64,000 bases of DNA from Streptomyces albiflavescens (GCF_014645835.1 NZ_BMMM01000026.1:1-64000), one strand, 5' to 3'. Shown: positions 17,805 to 26,579, counted from the first letter of the stretch. The notes: generated from the sequence alone by a model not told the origin. Numbers and translations: made by a program.

Positions 17805-19769
17805 ATGAAGCGGACCCTGCTCGTGCTGGGTCTGAGCACGGCCCTCGCCGGAGCAGCGACACTGCCCGCCACGGCCGGTACGGGCACCCCGAACACCGCC
17901 ACCGCGACTCAGTGGCAGTTGATGGGCCCCAACGCCAGCGGCGGCCATCTCGCGTTCACCCCGGCTATGCCGTCCCGCGTCTACGTGCTGCCCGACCGGG
18001 GCATGCGCATCGATCGGAGCGACGACCACGGTGTGACGTGGCAGCCGCAGGCCAAGTTCGCAATTCCCAATGGTGTGGGAATGCGGCTGGCGGCCGATCC
18101 CCACGACCCCGACGTCCTTTATGTGGCGGGAAGGGTGCTGGGCAGTGGACAGGGCTTCCTGCTGCGCAGCGACGACGGCGCCCGGACGTTCCATACGGTG
18201 GTGGACAGCCCCACCGAAATCTCCGATGTGGTGGTGTCGCCTTCAGGACGGTACGTCTTCGCGGCCGGTGACGCAGGGGTCTTCGTCAGTTCGGACCACG
18301 GCCTGAACTGGCAGCAGCTCCCCGGCTCACCGAGCGGAGCGACCCGGCTCGCACTCGATGACCACGACCTGTTCGTCGGCACCGGCAAGGGGATCTACCT
18401 CATCGAGGACGCACTCGGGAACGCCGGCCCGGCGCGGAAGCTGCCGACGCCCCTTGAACTCTCGGTGCAACACCTGTCGGCCCAAGGTTCGGTCCTGGTG
18501 GCCTCGAACATATTCCAGGGCGCGGTCTTCTCCACCGACCATGGCCGCAACTGGACCCAGCTGACCGGGCCTTGGGGGGAGCAGGACGCGATCCTCTACA
18601 CCGGGCTGACTGCGTCAGGCGAGCTCCAGGTGCAGACGGTCGCGGGGGCGGCCGACGGATCGGGCGCGAAGAACCTGTGGGTGAGCCGCGATCTCGGCCG
18701 GACGTGGATCCCCAAGCCGGCAGCGACCAAAGCGCTCGATGTCTACACCGACACCGGCAGCTTCCCGGACCGACCGCAAGAGCAGGTCATTGCGGCTGCC
18801 GCAGGGATCTACACGACTTCGAACTCGGTTCGCTTCCAGCGCATCGGCGCGCCTGACGCCGAGGTCGACTCGCTGACCGTCTCGGGCTCCGCCCTCATCG
18901 CCGGCACGGCCACCGCGGGCAGCTACCGTTCCACGGCACCCCTGACCAAGAACCTTCCGCAGGGCTACCAGGAGTGGGGGTGGACAGGGCAGCGCACCGA
19001 CACCATCGGCAACCAAATCGAAGCGCTGGCTACCGTACCGGGCGAGAAGGGAGACGTGCTGAGGACGCGCGGCGGCCTTTGCATGACCGACTGCTTCGCC
19101 TTGGAGCGCTCGACCGACGGCGGGGCCAGCTGGCGGACGCTGGCCCAGGTCCCCGGCGGGGCGTCATTCTCGGTGGCCGTCGACCCCGGTGATACGGCGA
19201 AGATCTACGCCGCGTCCACGTTCCCGGCCGTAGGCGTGTATGCCAGCCAGGACGGCGGTGCGACCTTCCAATTGCACCAGTTCCCGGAGCTGCAGGGCGT
19301 GGCGTCGGTTGCCGTTGACCGCCGGGCCGACGGTGGTTTGTGGATCGGTGATGTGACCGGCCTCTACCACAGCACCGATTCCGGCTCGACCGGAGTCAAG
19401 GTGTTCGACGGGCAGGTCAACCGGGTTGCGGTCGACCCCACCGATCCGAACCACATCGTGGTCGTCGGGGACGGCATGATCAAGGTGAGCCATGACGGCG
19501 GCGCATCGTTCAGCGACGCTGTGGGCATTGCCGAACTGACCTACGACGACGTCACCTTCGCCCCGGACGGGACGCTGTTCGCCGCATCGCGCGACCTGTC
19601 CGAGCCTGGTCAGGGCGTGTTCCGCAGCGACGACGGTGGCAGCCACTGGAGCAACAGTGTCTCCGCGCAGCTCCTCGACCCTGACGTGCACTCGGTGCTG
19701 GTCTCTCCCGACGGACACTGGCTGTTCGCGGGCACAGGGAGCGGTGTGTACCGGCTGCCGCTGAGCTGA
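17805..19769 (+). CDS. Secreted Asp-box (BNR) beta-propeller protein
   Basis: Start placed at the ATG at 17805 because it gives a standard signal peptide (M-K-R-T then a hydrophobic stretch ending A-T-A-G); the frame runs further upstream without features. About 654 residues. Roughly ten Asp-box motifs of the form S-x-D-x-G-x-x-W/F recur along the protein, for example S-D-D-H-G-V-T-W, S-S-D-H-G-L-N-W, S-T-D-G-G-A-S-W and S-D-D-G-G-S-H-W. This is the signature of sialidase/sortilin-type beta-propellers. Catalytic sialidase arginines cannot be identified with confidence, so I would not call it a sialidase; a binding or structural propeller outside the cell is equally likely. Single gene, followed by a hairpin terminator. 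Confidence 0.75.
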   Translation: MKRTLLVLGLSTALAGAATLPATAGTGTPNTATATQWQLMGPNASGGHLAFTPAMPSRVYVLPDRGMRIDRSDDHGVTWQPQAKFAIPNGVGMRLAADPHDPDVLYVAGRVLGSGQGFLLRSDDGARTFHTVVDSPTEISDVVVSPSGRYVFAAGDAGVFVSSDHGLNWQQLPGSPSGATRLALDDHDLFVGTGKGIYLIEDALGNAGPARKLPTPLELSVQHLSAQGSVLVASNIFQGAVFSTDHGRNWTQLTGPWGEQDAILYTGLTASGELQVQTVAGAADGSGAKNLWVSRDLGRTWIPKPAATKALDVYTDTGSFPDRPQEQVIAAAAGIYTTSNSVRFQRIGAPDAEVDSLTVSGSALIAGTATAGSYRSTAPLTKNLPQGYQEWGWTGQRTDTIGNQIEALATVPGEKGDVLRTRGGLCMTDCFALERSTDGGASWRTLAQVPGGASFSVAVDPGDTAKIYAASTFPAVGVYASQDGGATFQLHQFPELQGVASVAVDRRADGGLWIGDVTGLYHSTDSGSTGVKVFDGQVNRVAVDPTDPNHIVVVGDGMIKVSHDGGASFSDAVGIAELTYDDVTFAPDGTLFAASRDLSEPGQGVFRSDDGGSHWSNSVSAQLLDPDVHSVLVSPDGHWLFAGTGSGVYRLPLS

Positions 19770-19795
19770 CGCACCTCGCAACCACCGACCACGCC

Positions 19796-19829
19796 GGGCG
19801 CCTCCTTCCCCTGAGGGCGGGAGGCGCCC
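19796..19829 (+). terminator. Hairpin terminator after the Asp-box gene
   Basis: Ten-base perfect stem GGGCGCCTCC / GGAGGCGCCC with a 14-base loop, 27 bases after the stop codon. Confidence 0.7.
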
Positions 19830-20029
19830 GCCCCTTCCCGGGTGGCCTCGCTCAGTTCTTCTGGAAGTGACCCGCAGACCCTGTGACCCCCGGGCACGTA
19901 ATCGATCAGGACTGTGACCTGTGGCTTAGCCGTCGCCGGATATCGGCGTTGGTCAACGTCGAGCGCCCTTCCACGGCCCCGAGACGGCCCCGGTAGGGCG
20001 CTCAGCTACGCCCCTCGATGCGGTGGGAT

Positions 20030-20545
20030 GGACCTTCATCGGGCGTACGGCCCTGCGTGAAGGAGACGCGATGACCACCGCCCCCAACCTGCAAGTGGGA
20101 GACACCGTCCTGCATGGGCCCGGACGATGAAGTCGGCGCCGCAGGCAGTGATCCGGGCGAGGATGTCGTGGCCGTGGAAGGCCCGGTCCATCAGTACGAG
20201 TTGCCCGCCCGACAGCATCGGGGCCGTGGCCAGGTATGTGGCCAGGGTGACTTCGTTGTCCGGCGCGGGCCGAAGCGGGCGCCGAGGATGCCGCGGGTTC
20301 CGCAGGCGATCAGCAGGCGATCAGCAGGCGAGTTTGACCTGGGGGTGGTGTCCGGGCTTGTGGCTGCCGCCCGGAGGTGGGCCGAACGCCTTGATATTGG
20401 CCGGCGTGGGCGCGACCGCGAGCACGGTGCCGTCCAGCAAAAGCATCAGCAGGCGTCGGTCGAAGACGAAGGTGCCGGGCGACTGCGGTGTGGTCAAGGG
20501 ACCCTCCTCGGTCAGCGGCGGAGCCAGGAGCACGGCGGTGAACAG
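20030..20545 (-). pseudogene. Decayed IS4-family transposase
   Basis: On the minus strand, broken frames read as the catalytic core of an IS4-type DDE transposase. One piece has L-D-G-T-V-L-A-V-A-P-T-P-A-N (first catalytic Asp). A second, in another frame, has I-A-C-G-T-R-G-I-L-G-A-R. A third has L-V-L-M-D-R-A-F-H-G-H (second Asp) followed by A-C-G-A-D-F-I-V-R. An 11-bp tandem duplication (TGATCGCCTGC on the minus strand, around 20305-20335) creates one stop, and a further frameshift follows near 20275. N- and C-terminal parts and both inverted repeats are missing or unrecognisable. It is a dead remnant between the Asp-box gene and the RiPP cluster. Confidence 0.7.
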
Positions 20546-20616
20546 ACGTGACGGCCGGTCCTGTACTTGCGTGGTGCGCAGGACCGGCCGCTGTCGCCGT
20601 TCATGGAGCGATGTGT

Positions 20617-21744
20617 CTACGCCCTGGGCCAAGTGACGCGCTGGCCCTCTGGGCTCACTGTGACGGTGAAGCGCTCCAGAGGTGGCGCGCCGTCCTGCTG
20701 CCACCGCTGGACATGACCTTCGATGGCGTCCCAGAGGGGTTCGGGTCCGCCTTGGCGGACGAGCCAGCGCCCCCCGGCGTCTTGGCGCAAGGCTGCCCAC
20801 GATCCGGTTTCCACGTCGATGAGGACCTGTTCGGTGCGGCCGTCGCGGGGCAGGGTGATCTTCTGGGCGTGGGGCGCGGCGAGTTGGGCTACGAAGCGGG
20901 TGTTCCAGTCGTCCAGGTCGGCTCCGAGGCTGGTCGACCGTTCGTCCCCGTCGTCAAGATCGGGAAGCGTCCCGAGTAGAGGCGGCGCCTGAGTGCGGGC
21001 CAGCATGAAGGAGATCTGGCCGCCGAGGAAGGTGCCGGTGGCGGTCCCGTCGGCGTGGACGGTCAGCCTGGCCAGCTCCGAGGAGTACATCCAGCCGCAC
21101 AGGGTGGCCAGTATCAGGCTGCCGAGGCGGGCCTGTTCGAGCCAGTCGTGGGGCAGGCTGAGGATGCCGCAGGTGGCGACGATCCGGTCGTACGGCGCAT
21201 GCTCCTTGTATCCGGCGAGGCCGTCGCCGACAACCAGGCGCGGGGCATACCCCGCTTGTCCGAGCGCGTTGCGGGCCCGGGTGGAGACGCGCTCGTCGAC
21301 CTCGACGGAGGTCACCAGGTCGTCGCCGAGCCGGTGGCAGAGCAGGGCGGTGGAGTAACCGGTGCCGGTGCCGATCTCCAGGACCTGTTGGCCGTCTTCG
21401 ACCTGGAGCTCTTCGAGCATCCGCGCAACCAGACCGGGCATGGTGCTGGAGGAGGTTGGGGCGCGCATGACCTCGCCCCGTACGTCGGCGGGGACGATCG
21501 TCCCGGCGATCTGCGTGACGAGGGAGTCGTCGTCGTAGCAGCGCGCCAGCCAGCGTGGGTCGTCGGGCAACACCGGCCGCCACGCCGTGGGCACTGAGCC
21601 GTCGACCATCTCGAAGAAGCCGCCGCGGAGGAACTCGTGTCGGGGGACGGCCTCGACCGCCGCCTGCCACGGGGCCGTGCGCAGGTGGCCGCTACCGGTC
21701 AGGCGCCCGGCGAGCCGGAGCCGGAGTTCTTCGTCATCCGTCAC
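20617..21744 (-). CDS. PIMT-like O-methyltransferase of an ATP-grasp RiPP (graspetide) cluster
   Basis: 375 residues from the GTG that overlaps the upstream stop (GTGA). S-S-S-T-M-P-G-L-V-A-R-M-L (98-110) and the SAM-binding motif V-L-E-I-G-T-G-T-G-Y (121-130) are those of protein-L-isoaspartate O-methyltransferases. The C-terminal half is an extension found in the methyltransferases linked to ATP-grasp peptide maturases (TIGR04188 type). In fuscimiditide-like pathways such an enzyme methylates one Asp of the ester-crosslinked peptide, which then closes to a stable aspartimide. The gene directly follows the ATP-grasp ligase and precursor on the same strand, so the same role is likely here. 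Confidence 0.85.
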   Translation of the reverse strand: MTDDEELRLRLAGRLTGSGHLRTAPWQAAVEAVPRHEFLRGGFFEMVDGSVPTAWRPVLPDDPRWLARCYDDDSLVTQIAGTIVPADVRGEVMRAPTSSSTMPGLVARMLEELQVEDGQQVLEIGTGTGYSTALLCHRLGDDLVTSVEVDERVSTRARNALGQAGYAPRLVVGDGLAGYKEHAPYDRIVATCGILSLPHDWLEQARLGSLILATLCGWMYSSELARLTVHADGTATGTFLGGQISFMLARTQAPPLLGTLPDLDDGDERSTSLGADLDDWNTRFVAQLAAPHAQKITLPRDGRTEQVLIDVETGSWAALRQDAGGRWLVRQGGPEPLWDAIEGHVQRWQQDGAPPLERFTVTVSPEGQRVTWPRA

Positions 21745-22697
21745 GTCTGCTTCCTCTCCAGCAGATCGGCCATGGCCGCGACCATGGGCAGACCTGTCTC
21801 GGGTTCCAGCCAAGCCCACTGCCCCGACGGGTTGCACTCCAGGAACCACCATTGCCCATGCCGGTCCACGGCGAAGTCGAATGCGCCGAAGACGAGCCGG
21901 AAGTGCTCCAGGTATGCGTGCAGAGCTTCGGTGATCCTGGGCGGCGCCTCGACCACGCTGTACATGAGCTTGCTGTAGTCGGTACGCCAGTCCAGCAGGT
22001 CGGAGTCGATACGGACGCAGAACACCCGCCTACCGATCACGGTCACACGGACGTCCGCGACCTTGTCGACGCGGTGCTGGAACAGGTGCGCCGTCCCGGC
22101 CACGGTCTCATCGAGCTGGTCGGCCGTCACCTCGCCGACCTCGACAGTGCACGAGACACCGTCGATGCGGTACAGCGGGGCGGAGAACGGCTTGTAGATG
22201 ACCGGGCCGTACTCCTTGACGAAAGCCCGTGCCGAGTCCGGGTCAGAGGTGACCAGGGTGGGCGGGACGCGGAATCCGGCGTTGACGGCGGCGGCCAGAC
22301 CGGAGGGCTTGAACTCGGCGTCGCCGATGCGGTGGGGGTGGTTGACGTAGAGGCAGCCAGGCAAAGAAGCGAGGACGCCACCGAGCCCGTAGCGGGCCTG
22401 CATGAGGGCGAAGCGGCCGTCCTGCTCTGGCAGGTGGTCGAAGACGAAGCCGGAGGGGCGCCGGTAGTACAGCGACCGCACGCAGGACAGATCGGTCGTC
22501 CGTGACGGCGTGGTGAGTATTCCCGCGATGCCGTCCTGGGTGGTGATCGTGGCCGCGATCGACAAGGCGTGCGGGAAGTCCCCGGAGTCGAACCGCGCGA
22601 CCGGGATGCCCCGGTTGTGCAGATCCTCGATCACCAGGTCGGTCGTGGGGTCGTCCAGGTTGGTGACGACCAGAACCGGGCGCGAATCCGTGCTCAC
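21741..22697 (-). CDS. ATP-grasp ribosomal peptide maturase (graspetide ligase)
   Basis: 318 residues from a GTG overlapping the precursor stop. The N-terminal domain begins P-V-L-V-V-T-N-L-D-D-P-T-T-D and the ATP-grasp fold follows: Y-K-P-F-S-A-P binds nucleotide, D-V-R-V-T-V-I-G lies in the fold, and F-G-A-F-D-F-A-V-D with L-E-C-N-P-S-G-Q-W carries the Mg-binding Glu and Asn near the C-terminus. Enzymes of this group (TIGR04187 type) phosphorylate Asp/Glu side chains of the precursor and join them to Ser/Thr or Lys, making macrolactones or macrolactams. It sits between the precursor and the methyltransferase with 4-bp overlaps on both sides. Confidence 0.88.
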   Translation of the reverse strand: MSTDSRPVLVVTNLDDPTTDLVIEDLHNRGIPVARFDSGDFPHALSIAATITTQDGIAGILTTPSRTTDLSCVRSLYYRRPSGFVFDHLPEQDGRFALMQARYGLGGVLASLPGCLYVNHPHRIGDAEFKPSGLAAAVNAGFRVPPTLVTSDPDSARAFVKEYGPVIYKPFSAPLYRIDGVSCTVEVGEVTADQLDETVAGTAHLFQHRVDKVADVRVTVIGRRVFCVRIDSDLLDWRTDYSKLMYSVVEAPPRITEALHAYLEHFRLVFGAFDFAVDRHGQWWFLECNPSGQWAWLEPETGLPMVAAMADLLERKQT

Positions 22698-23005
22698 TGG
22701 TCGTTGTCGCTTCCGGTGTCCTGGTCCCCGCCGCCGCCCCCACCTGGTCCGGCGCCGTCGGACGGGTTGCCGGTGTTCGTCGGCGGATTGGTGCCGGTGC
22801 TGGTGCCGTGGCCGGGCATCATCACGGGCTGCCCGACGGCGTCGAAGTAGCGGGCGGTCTGCGTGGCCGGGTCGAGTTCGGTGCGGGCATAGCCGGGATC
22901 GAAGGCCGGGTACGGCGCCATGCGCCGCACACCCCACGGAACCAGGGAGGCTGCACCGGACGGCAGCGGCGTGCCGAGGGGCAAACGGTCTACGTGACTG
23001 AACAC
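22694..23005 (-). CDS. Graspetide precursor peptide (putative ATP-grasp-modified RiPP)
   Basis: 103 residues from a GTG at 23005, preceded by a strong AAGGAGGA site four bases away. The leader has the conserved features of TIGR04186-type precursors: P-W-G-V-R-R-M (24-29), Y-P-A-F-D-P (32-37) and Y-F-D-A-V-G-Q-P-V (53-61). The core follows: a Thr/Ser-rich arm (T68, S69, T70, T72, T76, T78), then P-S-D-G (81-84), a run of seven glycines with one proline, and an acidic arm (D94, D96, D100, D102). Hydroxyl residues on one arm and Asp on the other suit a stem-loop held by ester links, and the D83-G84 step is the natural place for aspartimide formation. Ring connectivity is inference. Confidence 0.85.
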   Translation of the reverse strand: MFSHVDRLPLGTPLPSGAASLVPWGVRRMAPYPAFDPGYARTELDPATQTARYFDAVGQPVMMPGHGTSTGTNPPTNTGNPSDGAGPGGGGGGDQDTGSDNDQ

Positions 23006-23116
23006 AAGTCCTCCTTGAACAACGGTCGTTGCGATTCGAGGCGGAAGGGCGGATTACCGGGGCCCTTATGGACTCGGAACAACGCTGGTTTGTCGGGGCT
23101 CGGAGGCGCTAACCGC

Positions 23117-23473
23117 TCAGGGCGGGCGCACAAGCTGATGACACAGCGTGGCCAGGGCCCGGCAGGTCAGGGCGAGGTCTTCCATGTAAACGGCGGCCGT
23201 GCGGTGGTTCGGGCCCTGCCCCTCGTCGAGTGCCTTACGGGTTCGAATGAGGAGCCAGCGCGCGGTCTCGCGGTCGCTGCTGTCCGCCGCCCACCCTTCG
23301 GTCGCCGCTGCCAGCTCGGCAGCCAGCAGTTCCACAGGCCCGCGCAGGTAGCCGGTCAGTCTGTCTACCTCGGCCCGCTCTGGAACCGTGGCGGGCAGCC
23401 CGTTGGTCAGCTCCAAGGCTTCCGTCCAGGCCTGACGGAACAGGTCGAAGTCGAGCGGCGGGCTTTCAGGCAT
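23117..23473 (-). CDS. Small helical protein, DUF6415-like
   Basis: 118 residues from an ATG that overlaps the upstream gene's end by 8 bases. It reads as an all-alpha protein with L-T-G-Y-L-R-G-P-V-E-L-L, A-T-E-G-W, and R-E-T-A-R-W-L-L-I-R-T-R-K-A-L-D, resembling the DUF6415 proteins that accompany Streptomyces natural-product genes. It ends 111 bp before the RiPP precursor on the same strand and may belong to that cluster or to the gene upstream. No catalytic motif is visible and I do not know its function. Confidence 0.65.
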   Translation of the reverse strand: MPESPPLDFDLFRQAWTEALELTNGLPATVPERAEVDRLTGYLRGPVELLAAELAAATEGWAADSSDRETARWLLIRTRKALDEGQGPNHRTAAVYMEDLALTCRALATLCHQLVRPP

Positions 23474-24023
23474 CGTCGGTCCCCTTGGCTCCGGCCAGGA
23501 GGAAACGGCCCAGGTTGACCATCTGCACGACCGCGTCGGCCTGGCAGAAGGCTTCGGAACGGCCCGGCGGCACGCACCAGGAGGAGCGAGCCAGGTACCT
23601 GCTTGAGTCGATACTCGGGTGCGGCACTCCGAGGAAGCTGCCCGCGGCGAGGCAGGCCGTGTCCGGCACCCGCAAGGTGGCGCATGTGCTGGCCGGGACC
23701 AGGCAGTAATACCAACCTGATTGCCGGTCGACGAATACCGGGCCGCCGTGCAGAGCGGCGGCCAGGTACTCGTCGACCCGGGCCCGGTCCTTACTGCGAG
23801 CAGCAGCCAACACGACATCGACCGAGACACGGACGGCGGAGAAGTGAACGCCGCAGCGTAGAAGGGCGATGTTCATCGTCTGCCACTCGGCGCGCGCCCG
23901 AGCCGGATCGTCGGCAGCCTGCAGGAGCCACTCACTGATTCCCAGCTCGTCATCAACGCGGGCGTGCATCAGCACCCCGGCCTCCGGGTCCGGTGTCGTG
24001 CGTCGAGTCTCGCTCCTCACCAC
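23466..24023 (-). CDS. Hypothetical protein upstream of the RiPP cluster
   Basis: 185 residues from a GTG with GGAGG seven bases upstream. Recognisable features are W-Q-T-M-N-I-A-L-L-R-C-G-V-H-F, a central G-G-P-V-F-V-D-R with W-Y-Y-C-L-V-P, and several cysteines. Proteins with this pattern occur in Streptomyces beside XRE regulators and primase-like genes, but I cannot name a function. Its 3' end overlaps the DUF6415-like gene, so the two are co-translated, and the promoter region faces the divergent XRE regulator at 24262. Confidence 0.6.
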   Translation of the reverse strand: MVRSETRRTTPDPEAGVLMHARVDDELGISEWLLQAADDPARARAEWQTMNIALLRCGVHFSAVRVSVDVVLAAARSKDRARVDEYLAAALHGGPVFVDRQSGWYYCLVPASTCATLRVPDTACLAAGSFLGVPHPSIDSSRYLARSSWCVPPGRSEAFCQADAVVQMVNLGRFLLAGAKGTDDA

Positions 24024-24261
24024 TCGACCTCCGCGACCGGGTGCGGCGCAGCCTGAGGTGACACATTCGGGCCGTGTGCATGGGTAACGGGGCGCATGAG
24101 CAGCTGCCTCCCTACTAGGCTCGATCCGGGATGACTACAACGGTAGAAATCCGGCGCCACGGTCTGAAGTGACTGTGAGTACAGGTGGTTTGCGCTCGAA
24201 CCCCGGGAACGGACACCCCATGCGGCCAAGCTCACGACGCACCCTGACCGGCGGTACGGGA

Positions 24262-25335
24262 ATGCCGACGCGGCCCCGTTCAGGCCTCATCTCGGGGTAC
24301 GTCCTACGCGTCATCAGGGAACAACAGGGCTACACGCAGGAGGATCTCGCCGAGCACCTGAACGTCTCCCCGGACACCATCGCTGGCTGGGAGACCGGAC
24401 GCCGCCCGCTGACCTCCGTACCGGTCGGCCAGATGCTCATGCACCGTCACCGGCTGATGCAGCTGAGCACCCCGTCCGCGCTCCTACAGGCGCTCGAGCG
24501 CGCTCTCGAGGCGGACGTCCTCCTTGGAACCGTGCTCGACCAAGACGCCGCGGTGAAGGAAAGCCCGCTCGGCGCGATGGTGATGCAGCGCGAACTCGGC
24601 GAGGTCCTGGCGTGGCCGCTCAACGGCGTACCGCCGCAACCCATCCGGGACTGGCCTCAGCCGCCGCGCCCCCGACGTGGACCCGCACCGGCCGGCCCCC
24701 AGCTCAGCCAGTCGGAACGTGCGGTGTTCTTCTCCACCATGCGGCACACCGCCGAGCAAGCTCGCGGCGAAGGACAGTTCTTATTACGCCGCCAGGCCCT
24801 CTACCTATCCGGCTACGACACACAGCCCGACACAGCGCACTGGCTCTCCCACCAGCAGCGCACCGAACGGCCGAGCGACTGGTTGGCCTTGTGGCTCAAC
24901 GCCCGCAGCGTCGCGGCCGTCGCCGCCCGGCAGGGCGACCGCGACCGCATGAGCCACTTCATCGACACCGCACTCGTGGACGACGACGCCGGCGAGTCCG
25001 CCAATCTGAACTACTGGGCGTACTGGGTGGGCGAGATGCAGCACATGGAGCTCTCGGACGACTTCATCGCCGACCGCACACCCCGACCGTGGCCCGGCGA
25101 CAAGCTCCTGTCACACCTCGTCCAGGGCCTGGCGCCACACCACGGCTACGTCGACCTCAACATCCACTCCCTGTGGTCGCTGCTGCAGATCCGCCCCAAC
25201 CTCCTGCAATCCGGTGCGGCAGCCCGGGCCCTACGCGACCGGCTCCCCGTGATGTTGGATAGCCATGAGCTCTCGTCGTGCGGGCGGCGGGAGTTGGAAA
25301 GCATCCGGTACGCAATCCGCCTCGCCGAGGCGTGA
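24262..25335 (+). CDS. XRE-family helix-turn-helix regulator
   Basis: 357 residues if begun at the ATG at 24262 (M-P-T-R-P-R-S-G); GTG codons at 24169 and 24175 are possible but add a leader without features. Residues 8-65 form a Cro/C1 HTH: V-I-R-E-Q-Q-G-Y-T-Q-E-D-L-A-E, L-N-V-S-P-D-T-I-A-G-W-E-T-G-R-R-P. The long C-terminal part is helical and resembles Streptomyces regulators with a TPR-like sensor region (R-R-Q-A-L-Y-L-S-G-Y, W-L-A-L-W-L-N-A-R). It is transcribed away from the hypothetical/RiPP genes and is followed 13 bp later by an HD hydrolase, with which it forms an operon. It may control the divergent RiPP operon; that is inference. Confidence 0.8.
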   Translation: MPTRPRSGLISGYVLRVIREQQGYTQEDLAEHLNVSPDTIAGWETGRRPLTSVPVGQMLMHRHRLMQLSTPSALLQALERALEADVLLGTVLDQDAAVKESPLGAMVMQRELGEVLAWPLNGVPPQPIRDWPQPPRPRRGPAPAGPQLSQSERAVFFSTMRHTAEQARGEGQFLLRRQALYLSGYDTQPDTAHWLSHQQRTERPSDWLALWLNARSVAAVAARQGDRDRMSHFIDTALVDDDAGESANLNYWAYWVGEMQHMELSDDFIADRTPRPWPGDKLLSHLVQGLAPHHGYVDLNIHSLWSLLQIRPNLLQSGAAARALRDRLPVMLDSHELSSCGRRELESIRYAIRLAEA

Positions 25336-25348
25336 GAGGAGCCCCACG

Positions 25349-25933
25349 GTGTCCGAGGACCTGACAGCGGTTGCCCGTTTCCTGTACGAGGCAGGGACGC
25401 TGAAGAACACCGCTCGTACCGGATGGTGGATGGCTGGCGTACAACACCCCGAGTCGGTCGCCGAGCACTCCTGGCGCACCGCCCTCATCGCAACGATCAT
25501 CGCGAAGCTGGAGGGCGCCGACCCGGCCCGGGCCGCGTTCCTCGCCGTCTGGCACGACTCGCAGGAGACTCGCACAGGGGACGTCAACCACCTCGGCAAG
25601 AAGTACACCCGCGGAGAAGCTGACCCCCGCGACATCACTGCCGACCAAGTCGCCGGCATGCCCGAGCTCCTGGCCGAAGCCGTGCGCGACCTGGTCGCCG
25701 AGTACGAGGCGAAGGAGTCCCCGGAAGCGATCTGCGCCCGCGATGCCGACAAGCTGGAGTGCATGATCCAGGGCATCGAATACCGGGACCAGGGCTACGC
25801 CAACGCTCAGCGATGGATCGACAACAGCCGGGGCCGGATCGTCACCAAGACAGGCCAGGCACTCGCTGACGCGGTGCTGGACACGGGGTCGCTGGACTGG
25901 CTCCGCGCGGCGCTTGGCGAGCAGAAGAGCTGA
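25349..25933 (+). CDS. HD-domain hydrolase (YfbR/YGK1-like)
   Basis: 194 residues from a GTG preceded by AGAGGAG. H-P-E-S-V-A-E-H-S-W (26-35) supplies the first His pair, A-V-W-H-D-S-Q-E the HD motif, and C-A-R-D-A-D-K-L-E the distal Asp, matching the metal-binding set of HD-domain proteins of the 5'-deoxynucleotidase YfbR / YGK1 type. Such proteins hydrolyse nucleoside monophosphates. The gene is the second of an operon with the XRE regulator; this pair recurs in Streptomyces. Substrate is unknown. Confidence 0.8.
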   Translation: MSEDLTAVARFLYEAGTLKNTARTGWWMAGVQHPESVAEHSWRTALIATIIAKLEGADPARAAFLAVWHDSQETRTGDVNHLGKKYTRGEADPRDITADQVAGMPELLAEAVRDLVAEYEAKESPEAICARDADKLECMIQGIEYRDQGYANAQRWIDNSRGRIVTKTGQALADAVLDTGSLDWLRAALGEQKS

Positions 25934-26044
25934 GGTCGAACGCCCATGTCGTTGGAAGGCAAGCGGCATGGGGCGGAAGTGGCTTGACCAGACGGCCGAT
26001 TCGTCGCATAGAGCTCGGGCTTTGAGGCATGGCTGCTGACGCCT

Positions 26045-26579
26045 TCAACCGAGCCGAAGATCGAGTCGCAAGGGAGGCGGGCGCAGCCGATTGATTAGGT
26101 CCACGAGCTGTGTTCGGCGGAGTTCGTCGGGTGGATCGTCGAGCAGGACCCTCGAGCAGGACCCTTATACCGAGGCCGAGAACGCTCAGAAAGGCCAGAT
26201 CAACGGCGTACCGCTGGTGATCCGGGTCCCGTTCCGGGCCGGTGACCAGCCGCAGGTTGCTCCTGGTCGCCAGCCGCCACAGACTCTCCGCAGAGGCGTC
26301 GAGGAGGCGTTCGACGTGGGTCGGGTCCACCCAGCCGCTCATGCCACCCATGACGTCGATGAGACCGTCCATGCGTGGCCTCACCCAGCGTCGCAATGCC
26401 GCCTCGTCCGGCTCCGGGTCGGGGACTGGGGACCGTCCTCGAGGGCGCTCAGGCCCGGTGCACGGGACGACCGTCCACAGTGGCGCGATCCTTTGCCGCA
26501 GGCCGAGATCCACTCGAGCGTAAGCCGTCAGGGCCGCGCGCGTTGTAGGGAGGACCGGCACATAGATCGGCTCGACCAT
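26045..26579 (-). pseudogene. Broken 'beta family' (T4 beta protein-like, PF14350) gene
   Basis: From the ATG at 26579 (GGGGGAG just upstream) the protein starts M-V-E-P-I-Y-V-P-V-L-P-T and continues with A-Y-A-R-V-D, W-T-V-V-P and a D-P-T-H-V-E-R-L-L-D segment, as in the 'beta family proteins' that accompany accessory and defence genes. At 26139-26164 a 13-bp unit, TCGAGCAGGACCC, is present twice in tandem. Reading through it shifts the frame into Arg/Thr/Pro-rich nonsense. Removing one copy restores L-L-D-D-P-P-D-E-L and Q-L-V-D-L-I-N-R-L-R, typical of this family, until a TGA at 26047. Even when repaired it is only about half the usual length, so the 3' half is also lost. Confidence 0.72.
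26139..26164. repeat. 13-bp tandem duplication inside the beta-family gene
   Basis: TCGAGCAGGACCC at 26139-26151 is repeated exactly at 26152-26164. The insertion of 13 bases is the direct cause of the frameshift. Confidence 0.9.
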
